Origin: Bacteroidaceae bacterium
Lineage (GTDB): Bacteria > Bacteroidota > Bacteroidia > Bacteroidales > Barnesiellaceae_A
Assembly: GCA_017561285.1 (NCBI GenBank)
Contig: JAFZDG010000207.1
Span: 1-6,943 of the forward strand
Length of the DNA stretch: 6,943 bases
Reading direction: 5' to 3'
In this document: piece by piece, positions 1 to 4,239 of the stretch
Layout of the letters: each line of letters opens with the position of its first letter
How positions within the stretch are numbered: position 1 is the stretch's first letter
Translations under genes and position numbers: made by a program
Notes under the pieces: generated by a model
What the model saw: the letters and a program-made list of their open reading frames with translations, nothing else
Told to the model about the DNA's origin: nothing
Database searches by the model: none

Positions 1-183
1 ACCGACTCGGTATATTTATATGTAGAAACCGATACAACAGTCATTTTGCTCAACAAAAACAAGCAACAACCCGAGCACCCCGACCATCACCGTCTGTGGA
101 AAAAGAGTGATATGAAGCATAGTACAAATATGCATCACAATAAACACCACAGTCACGACACCCACCACGAGAAACAGCATTAA
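1..183 (+). CDS. 3' end of an unidentified gene whose product has a histidine-rich tail
   Basis: The first + frame is open from base 1 and ends at TAA 181-183, giving 60 residues of a protein whose start lies outside the window. The first part (TDSVYLYVETDTTVILLN) alternates like beta strand. The last 35 residues are strongly histidine-rich: 12 His in the 60 residues, mostly in HH pairs (HHNKHHSHDTHH, residues 45-56). Codon choice in the first 25 codons (ACC, GAC, TCG, GTA, CTC, AAC, CCC, GAG) matches the other + strand genes. Such tails often bind Ni, Zn, Co or Cu in metal chaperones and transporters, but no family could be recognised from this fragment, so metal binding is inference. The opposite strand is open in the same register and would encode a hydrophobic peptide, because CAC/CAT read backwards as GTG/ATG. 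The + strand reading is preferred on codon choice, and the call remains uncertain. Confidence 0.55.
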   Translation, partial: TDSVYLYVETDTTVILLNKNKQQPEHPDHHRLWKKSDMKHSTNMHHNKHHSHDTHHEKQH

Positions 184-209
184 CCTTTCCAATTGATACT
201 TACACCCAC

Positions 210-242
210 GAGGCCGCGTCAAGATATTTTTGGCTCGGCCTC
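210..242. repeat. 7-bp inverted repeat, possible weak terminator
   Basis: GAGGCCG (210-216) and CGGCCTC (236-242) are perfect inverted copies separated by 19 bases. It lies 27 bases after the stop of the His-rich gene, where a terminator would be expected. The T-run (TTTTT, 227-231) is in the loop rather than after the stem, so it is not a standard intrinsic terminator. A TAnnTTTG match (TATTTTTG, 225-232) also falls in the loop, but it lacks a correctly spaced upstream TTG box. Confidence 0.4.
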
Positions 243-305
243 ATAGGTATAATATCATAGAAGACACCTTCGCACAACATCGTCAATCAATAAAAAGATA
301 CATTG

Positions 306-328
306 TTCATTGTACCAAGTATAATGAA
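306..328. repeat. 23-bp hairpin or operator-like palindrome upstream of the Yip1-like/smpB promoter
   Basis: TTCATTGTAC (306-315) and GTATAATGAA (319-328) can pair with nine Watson-Crick pairs and one G.T pair, leaving a three-base CAA loop. It lies about 35 bp upstream of the TTG box of the next promoter. It could be a regulator binding site or a transcribed hairpin. No T-run follows, so it is not a terminator. The region is AT-rich, which raises the chance of coincidence. Confidence 0.4.
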
Positions 329-362
329 TTGTCATACCCTTTACGAAATATCAAAGTAAGCA

Positions 363-393
363 TTGTGTATATCGCACGTTTGTATTATCTTTG
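363..393 (+). promoter_or_regulatory. Bacteroidota-type promoter for the Yip1-like gene and smpB
   Basis: TTG (363-365) is followed after 20 bp by TATCTTTG (386-393), which fits the -7 consensus TAnnTTTG known for the Bacteroidota primary sigma factor. The upstream box is one base short of the full TTTG. The first transcribed base would be near 398-401, giving an unusually short leader of about 12-15 bases before the ATG at 413. Confidence 0.7.
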
Positions 394-412
394 CTCAAAA
401 TATAGTTGATAT

Positions 413-949
413 ATGGTACGAGCATTGATACAGCTTATCTTCACTCCCCGCATTGCTTGGGAACAACTATCGACCGATGCAGCAAGAGAGCAATTCTTGA
501 TGTATCTATTGGTATATCCGATGCTCATACTCACAGCTCTATCGGCATATGTACACCACTGGTATGGCTACACAACCATAGAAGAGGCAACCCAAGAGGC
601 ACTTGTGACATTGCTCAAATATGCCGTATGCATCATAAGCATGTGGATAATAATGGTAAAACCATGCCGCCAATACTATGCCGCCGAATATAGCAAGAGC
701 CAAGCACACATTTTTGTAGGATACACCTACATTATATCAATGCTATCGGTCATTATCAACAACCTACTGCCATGCGACTTTGCATTTGTGCAGTTCCTTC
801 CGGTATATATCATTTGGGTTGTATTTCAAGGTCAGACATACCTCAAAATACCCCAAGAAAACGTATTCAGCTATACCGTTATCACATCGGTACTCTTTTT
901 AGGACTACCCTTTGTATGGGATAAGGTATTTGACTTTATAATTCAATAA
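413..949 (+). CDS. Yip1-like five-helix inner-membrane protein
   Basis: A 178-residue membrane protein. Hydrophobic stretches at about residues 28-48, 64-82, 99-117, 122-139 and 150-170 give five predicted membrane segments. The N-terminus (LIFTPRIAWEQL, residues 8-19) resembles the start of the Yip1 domain, where a Pro and an aromatic residue precede an amphipathic helix. Length and helix count fit bacterial Yip1-family proteins, whose function is largely unknown. No enzyme motif is visible. The start at 413 sits just downstream of a good promoter and there is no Shine-Dalgarno sequence. The stop TAA (947-949) is one base before the smpB start, so the two are very probably co-transcribed and perhaps translationally coupled. 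An overlapping reading frame from 406 is a shadow. The family call rests on topology and the N-terminal motif; being a real membrane protein gene is more certain than the Yip1 label. Confidence 0.78.
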   Translation: MVRALIQLIFTPRIAWEQLSTDAAREQFLMYLLVYPMLILTALSAYVHHWYGYTTIEEATQEALVTLLKYAVCIISMWIIMVKPCRQYYAAEYSKSQAHIFVGYTYIISMLSVIINNLLPCDFAFVQFLPVYIIWVVFQGQTYLKIPQENVFSYTVITSVLFLGLPFVWDKVFDFIIQ

Positions 950-950
950 G

Positions 951-1412
951 ATGAAAGCAAAGAGCAACAATAATATCAATATAAAAAACAAGCGCGCATC
1001 GTTCGATTATGAGATAATCGACACGTTGCAAGCAGGCATTGTACTCACCGGCACCGAGATAAAATCGATACGAGAAGGTAAAGCCGGCTTGGCCGATACG
1101 TTCTGCTATGTTTACAACGGAGAAGTGTGGGTAAAGAATATGTACATTGCCGAGTACTCGTTTGGCTCGTACAACAATCATCAAACCCGTCGCGACCGCA
1201 AACTATTGCTTACAGCCAAGGAGATAGCCCGCCTTACAAACACATCGCAGACACCCGGCTTCTCCATTATCCCCACCCGACTTTTTCTCAACGAGAAGGG
1301 ACTTGCCAAGCTCGTAATAGCCATAGCCCGAGGCAAAAAACAATATGACAAGCGCGACAGTATCAAAGAGCGCGATGATCGCAGAGCGATGGATAGAGCA
1401 ATGAAATTTTAA
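951..1412 (+). CDS. smpB: SsrA-binding protein SmpB (trans-translation)
   Basis: SmpB binds tmRNA (ssrA) and delivers it to ribosomes stalled on mRNAs lacking a stop codon, so that the nascent chain is tagged for degradation and the ribosome freed. It acts in the cytoplasm. The 153 residues match the family length. Visible hallmarks are NKRASFDYEI (13-22), the OB-fold segment GIVLTGTEIKSIR (29-41), GKAGLADTF (43-51), the tmRNA-contacting region around YSFGSYNNHQTRRDRKLLL (69-87), and the basic tail GKKQYDKRDSIKERDDRR (128-145), which enters the empty mRNA channel. It follows the Yip1-like gene by one base and probably relies on its promoter at 363-393. The tmRNA gene is not in the window. A promoter for the next gene lies directly downstream, and no clear terminator separates them. 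Confidence 0.97.
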   Translation: MKAKSNNNINIKNKRASFDYEIIDTLQAGIVLTGTEIKSIREGKAGLADTFCYVYNGEVWVKNMYIAEYSFGSYNNHQTRRDRKLLLTAKEIARLTNTSQTPGFSIIPTRLFLNEKGLAKLVIAIARGKKQYDKRDSIKERDDRRAMDRAMKF

Positions 1413-1439
1413 ACGATTGTATAATATTAAGCCTAATTA

Positions 1440-1472
1440 TTTGGCAAATCACTTATAAAATCACTATATTTG
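1440..1472 (+). promoter_or_regulatory. Bacteroidota-type promoter for the WG-repeat gene
   Basis: TTTG (1440-1443), 21 bp, then TATATTTG (1465-1472) match the -33 and -7 consensus fully. The expected first base is near 1477-1480, about 30 bases before the ATG at 1510. The last eight bases of the core region, TTTGCTCA (1469-1476), are identical to those of the promoter at 363-393. The promoter sits in the 97-bp gap after smpB, so this gene can be transcribed on its own. Confidence 0.8.
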
Positions 1473-1509
1473 CTCATTCACAGTTGTAACCTAATTAAAG
1501 TGCAGTATT

Positions 1510-2355
1510 ATGAAACCTTTGAACGAAGAAAAACACGATACCGACTTGAAGCCTTTCAGTGAGAAAGGTGTTTATGGATACAAAAACAAAGAATCGGAAG
1601 AAGTAGAAGTTCCTTGCACATACGAAAATGCCAAAGACTTCAGCGAAGGAATGGCACGTGTGAAGCAAAACGGACTATATGGATATATAGATACCAAAGG
1701 CAGCCTTGTTATACCCTGCAAATTTAAAGACGCGCTCCGTTTTATAGGAGGTATGGCAGCCGTTATGGTAGATGCAACATGGGGTTTTATCAACAAAGCC
1801 GGAAAGATGGTTGTAAAACCCATCTACAGCCGCATTTTATCTTTCTCCGAAGGCCTGGCCCCGGTGAAGAAAAAAAACAAATGGGGCTATATACATTCCG
1901 ATGGTACTGTAGCCATACCTTTCAAATATGACATTGCCGATCCTTTCAGAGAAGGAATGGCTCGTGTAAAATTGGGCGAAAAGAGTGGATTTATCAACCC
2001 CGATGGCAGCATTGCCGTACCCTTTAAGTACGACAAGATAACCGACTTTATAAGCGGATATGCGATAGTAGAAATAGACGGTCTGCAAGGCCTCATCAAC
2101 CGCAAAGGCAAAGAGATATACGCTTGCCAAAGCAGTTATATAGAGTTACCCTTCCGCGATGGAATTACCATCATCAAGCAAGAAGGCAAATATGGCTATA
2201 TAGATGAGAAAGGTCGCACAGTACTACCCTGCCAATACGACAGTGCAGGCTACTTTATCAACGGTCGTGCCGAAGTTGTGGTAGGCGATGAGCATATGTT
2301 TATTGACCAGCAAGGCAACGTCATCGAAGAGAAACCGACAACTCCCGCCAATTAA
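1510..2355 (+). CDS. WG-repeat protein, cytoplasmic, function unknown
   Basis: A 281-residue protein made almost entirely of WG-type repeats. The motif G-[YFL]-[IK]-[DNH] recurs at YGYK 22, YGYID 57, WGFIN 91, WGYIH 125, SGFIN 159, QGLIN 193, YGYID 228 and MFID 263, a spacing of 34-35 residues. Each unit continues as a KG/DG turn, then V-x-P-[CF]-x-Y/F, then F-x-[ED]-G-x-A-x-V. This gives about seven full repeats and a partial eighth. WG repeats (PF14903-like) are thought to form beta-rich binding scaffolds and are common in Bacteroidota, but their ligands are mostly unknown. There is no signal peptide, lipobox or membrane segment, so a cytoplasmic location is inferred. The N-terminal 20 residues are charged and the end is Pro/Thr-rich (KPTTPAN). 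The gene has its own promoter and terminator, so context gives no hint of its role. Repeat six (QGLIN) has lost the aromatic residue before G. Confidence 0.92.
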   Translation: MKPLNEEKHDTDLKPFSEKGVYGYKNKESEEVEVPCTYENAKDFSEGMARVKQNGLYGYIDTKGSLVIPCKFKDALRFIGGMAAVMVDATWGFINKAGKMVVKPIYSRILSFSEGLAPVKKKNKWGYIHSDGTVAIPFKYDIADPFREGMARVKLGEKSGFINPDGSIAVPFKYDKITDFISGYAIVEIDGLQGLINRKGKEIYACQSSYIELPFRDGITIIKQEGKYGYIDEKGRTVLPCQYDSAGYFINGRAEVVVGDEHMFIDQQGNVIEEKPTTPAN

Positions 2356-2386
2356 ATAACGACACCCAAACATATAAAACAAAATA

Positions 2387-2424
2387 ACAAGACCGCACCT
2401 CACCCCCTGCGGTCTTGTCTTTTT
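2387..2424 (+). terminator. Intrinsic terminator after the WG-repeat gene
   Basis: An 11-bp perfect stem, ACAAGACCGCA (2387-2397) with TGCGGTCTTGT (2408-2418), encloses a 10-base C-rich loop (CCTCACCCCC). The T-rich run TCTTTTT (2418-2424) follows. It starts 32 bases after the stop codon. This is a strong textbook rho-independent terminator. Confidence 0.92.
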
Positions 2425-2491
2425 AATTGAATATATGAAATGCCTCACCCCCCAATAGAGCAATTGGCAACAAATAATAATAGAGATAAAA

Positions 2492-2523
2492 TTTGCTTTA
2501 TTCGCACATTGAGTGTAACTTTG
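2492..2523 (+). promoter_or_regulatory. Bacteroidota-type promoter for aspA
   Basis: TTTG (2492-2495), 20 bp, then TAACTTTG (2516-2523) give a full match to both boxes. Transcription should start near 2528-2531, leaving a leader of about 65 bases before the aspA ATG at 2594. A 13-bp palindrome, TTTGC-AGA-GCAAA (2520-2532), overlaps the -7 box. A smaller one, ATACC-6 bases-GGTAT (2533-2548), follows it and might bind a regulator. Confidence 0.82.
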
Positions 2524-2593
2524 CAGAGCAAAATACCAACATAGGTATAGCAACTACTCTAACGCTAATCATTAACCTTATAATAAGTCAGAC

Positions 2594-4018
2594 ATGAAAG
2601 AGACTGAATTTCGCATTGAGAGCGACTTGCTCGGTGCACGTGAAATTCCCGCAGATGCTTTGTACGGTGTACAAACTCTTCGTGGTATCGAAAACTTCCC
2701 TATCAGTAAGTTCCATTTGAACGAGTATCCCAAATTCATCAACGGTCTTGCTATCACCAAGATGGCTGCAGCTATGGCCAACCATGAGCTTGGATTGCTC
2801 ACCGATGAGCAAGCTAACGCAATTATTGCAGCATGCAAAGAGATACTCGATGGTCAACATCACGACCAATTCCCCATCGATATGATTCAAGGTGGTGCAG
2901 GTACAACAACCAACATGAACGCCAACGAGGTAATTGCCAACCGCGCCCTCGACCTTATGGGCCACAAACGCGGTGAATTCCAATACTGCTCGCCCAACGA
3001 CCATGTAAACTGCGCCCAATCGACCAACGATGCATATCCTACTGCTATACACGTAGGTCTCTACTACTCACACCAAGAGTTTATGCCCCACTTGCAACGC
3101 CTCATCGATGCGCTCAACAAGAAGGGCGATGAGATGGCTCACGTTATCAAGATGGGCCGTACTCAATTGCAAGATGCAGTACCTATGACATTGGGCCAAA
3201 CATTCCATGGTTTTGCCAGCATCCTCACCGATGAGATTGCACACCTCAACCACGCTGCCGAGGACTTCCTCACAGTAAATATGGGTGCTACTGCTATTGG
3301 TACAGGTATCTGCGCCGAGCCCGGATATGCCGAGAAATGCGTAAAAGCTATGTGCGACATCACAGGTCTTGAGTTTAAACTCTCAGGTGACCTCGTAGGT
3401 GCTACATCAGACACATCATGCATGGTAGGCTACGCTGCTGCTTTGAAACGTCTTGCAGTGAAAGTAAACAAGATTTGTAACGACCTTCGCCTCTTGGCTT
3501 GCGGTCCTCGTTGCGGTCTTGCCGAGTTCAACTTGCCTCCTATGCAACCCGGTTCGTCAATTATGCCCGGTAAGGTTAACCCCGTTATCCCCGAGGTAAT
3601 GAACCAAATATGCTACAAAGTAATGGGTAACGAATTGTGCGTAACAATGGCCGGTGATGCAGCTCAAATGGAGTTGAACGCTATGGAGCCCGTAATGGCA
3701 CAATGCTGCTTCGAATCAATAGACTTGATGCGTAACGGTTTCGACACACTCGTAACTCGCTGCATCGAAGGCATTACTCCCAACGAAGAGCGTTGCCGCA
3801 CAATGGTACACAACAGTATCGGTATCGTTACTGCCCTCAACCCCGTTATCGGTTACAAGAACTCTACTAAGATTGCCAAAGAGGCTCTCGAAACAGGCCG
3901 CAGCGTATATGACCTCGTGCTCGAACACGACATCATCACCAAAGAGGAGCTCGACACTATCCTCAGCCCCGAGAATATGTTGCACCCTGTGAAGTTTGAC
4001 ATCAAACCCAAACACTAA
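2594..4018 (+). CDS. aspA: Aspartate ammonia-lyase (aspartase)
   Basis: It catalyses the reversible conversion of L-aspartate to fumarate and ammonia in the cytoplasm. In anaerobic Bacteroidales this can feed fumarate respiration and supply nitrogen. The 474 residues match the homotetrameric fumarase/aspartase superfamily. Visible motifs are GGAGTTTNMNANEV (100-113), NCAQSTNDAYPT (139-150), GRTQLQDAVPMTLGQ (188-202), and the flexible signature loop GSSIMPGKVNP (320-330), with the expected catalytic base Ser321 and anchoring Lys327. Gln191 in GRTQLQ is as in E. coli-type aspartases, whereas class II fumarases have His there, which favours aspartase. The ATG at 2594 begins the family's usual N-terminus (RIESDLLGAREIP, residues 7-19). 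No Shine-Dalgarno is present. Frequent GGT, GCT and CGT codons compared with dnaG suggest high expression. The gene is monocistronic between its own promoter and terminator. It has 16 cysteines, which suits a reducing anaerobic cytoplasm. Confidence 0.97.
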   Translation: MKETEFRIESDLLGAREIPADALYGVQTLRGIENFPISKFHLNEYPKFINGLAITKMAAAMANHELGLLTDEQANAIIAACKEILDGQHHDQFPIDMIQGGAGTTTNMNANEVIANRALDLMGHKRGEFQYCSPNDHVNCAQSTNDAYPTAIHVGLYYSHQEFMPHLQRLIDALNKKGDEMAHVIKMGRTQLQDAVPMTLGQTFHGFASILTDEIAHLNHAAEDFLTVNMGATAIGTGICAEPGYAEKCVKAMCDITGLEFKLSGDLVGATSDTSCMVGYAAALKRLAVKVNKICNDLRLLACGPRCGLAEFNLPPMQPGSSIMPGKVNPVIPEVMNQICYKVMGNELCVTMAGDAAQMELNAMEPVMAQCCFESIDLMRNGFDTLVTRCIEGITPNEERCRTMVHNSIGIVTALNPVIGYKNSTKIAKEALETGRSVYDLVLEHDIITKEELDTILSPENMLHPVKFDIKPKH

Positions 4019-4045
4019 TAGAATAGAAAGTCTATTATACAACAC

Positions 4046-4078
4046 ATTGGCTACCCGAAAACGGGTAGCCAATTTTTT
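4046..4078 (+). terminator. Intrinsic terminator after aspA
   Basis: A 12-bp perfect stem, ATTGGCTACCCG (4046-4057) with CGGGTAGCCAAT (4062-4073), has an AAAA tetraloop and a T-run at 4073-4078. It lies 27 bases after the aspA stop. With no A-run long enough on the other side and no minus-strand gene approaching, it serves aspA only. Confidence 0.95.
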
Positions 4079-4099
4079 AGCATATTGAAACACATTAAA

Positions 4100-4190
4100 A
4101 GCGCAAAGTTTAAACAATTGTAAATCCGCAACTCAACTCATCATTGTTATAAATATTGATTTTTTGAGTATTTTGATGTAACTTTGCGCT
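4100..4190. repeat. 11-bp inverted repeat pair flanking the dnaG upstream region
   Basis: AGCGCAAAGTT (4100-4110) and AACTTTGCGCT (4180-4190) are exact inverted copies about 70 bp apart. The right copy contains most of the dnaG -7 box. The left copy therefore looks like a similar box facing the other way (AAACTTTG on the minus strand, one mismatch from TAnnTTTG). The repeat may be a regulator site pair, a long-range hairpin, or a remnant divergent promoter. Confidence 0.5.
4155..4186 (+). promoter_or_regulatory. Bacteroidota-type promoter for dnaG
   Basis: ATTG (4155-4158), 20 bp, then TAACTTTG (4179-4186): a perfect -7 box and a three-of-four upstream box. Transcription should start near 4191-4194, about 47 bases before the ATG. 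A 13-bp palindrome, ACTATA-T-TATAGT (4191-4203), covers the expected start point and could act as an operator. Confidence 0.78.
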
Positions 4191-4203
4191 ACTATATTAT
4201 AGT
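4191..4203. repeat. 13-bp palindrome at the expected dnaG transcription start
   Basis: ACTATATTATAGT has perfect 6-bp arms around a central T. It starts five bases after the -7 box of the dnaG promoter. Its location suits a repressor site or a 5'-end hairpin in the mRNA, but it is short and AT-rich, so chance is possible. Confidence 0.35.
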
Positions 4204-4239
4204 GACAACAGACAACAAAAGAATACATAGCCAAACACT

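Noticed and set aside
16..222. Minus-strand open frame giving a hydrophobic peptide of up to 68 residues, with a GGAAAGG-like stretch before an internal ATG at 180.
   Set aside because: It lies in exact antisense register to the His-rich + strand frame, so its Val/Met richness is explained by reversed His codons. The full-length start is TTG. Codon choice fits the + strand better. It is not fully excluded.
225..232. TATTTTTG matching the -7 consensus inside the loop of the inverted repeat at 210-242, suggesting an invertible promoter.
   Set aside because: The repeats are only 7 bp and 33 bp end to end, far smaller than known invertible promoters in Bacteroides. No recombinase gene is present, and no TTG box is correctly spaced upstream.
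406..693. A 95-residue frame overlapping the start of the Yip1-like gene.
   Set aside because: It has no recognisable protein character and is fully covered by the well-formed membrane protein in the neighbouring frame.
1413..1464. AT-rich partial symmetry (TAATATTA, TAATTA) after smpB as a terminator.
   Set aside because: There is no GC-rich stem and no T-run, so it does not meet the pattern of an intrinsic terminator.
2398..2452. The 10-base direct repeat CCTCACCCCC at 2398-2407 (the loop of the terminator) and 2443-2452.
   Set aside because: Only two short low-complexity copies, with no further copies or symmetric structure. It is most likely coincidence.
2524..2593. The aspA leader as a possible riboswitch or attenuator.
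   Set aside because: At about 65 bases it is too short for known riboswitch classes. It shows no terminator-like hairpin before the start codon.
2588..3052. A 154-residue minus-strand frame opposite the start of aspA, and similar long frames opposite 3716-4117 and 5695-6102.
   Set aside because: Each lies over the conserved coding sequence of aspA or dnaG and encodes a Cys/Val/Leu-rich product typical of antisense reading. No promoter was found for any of them.
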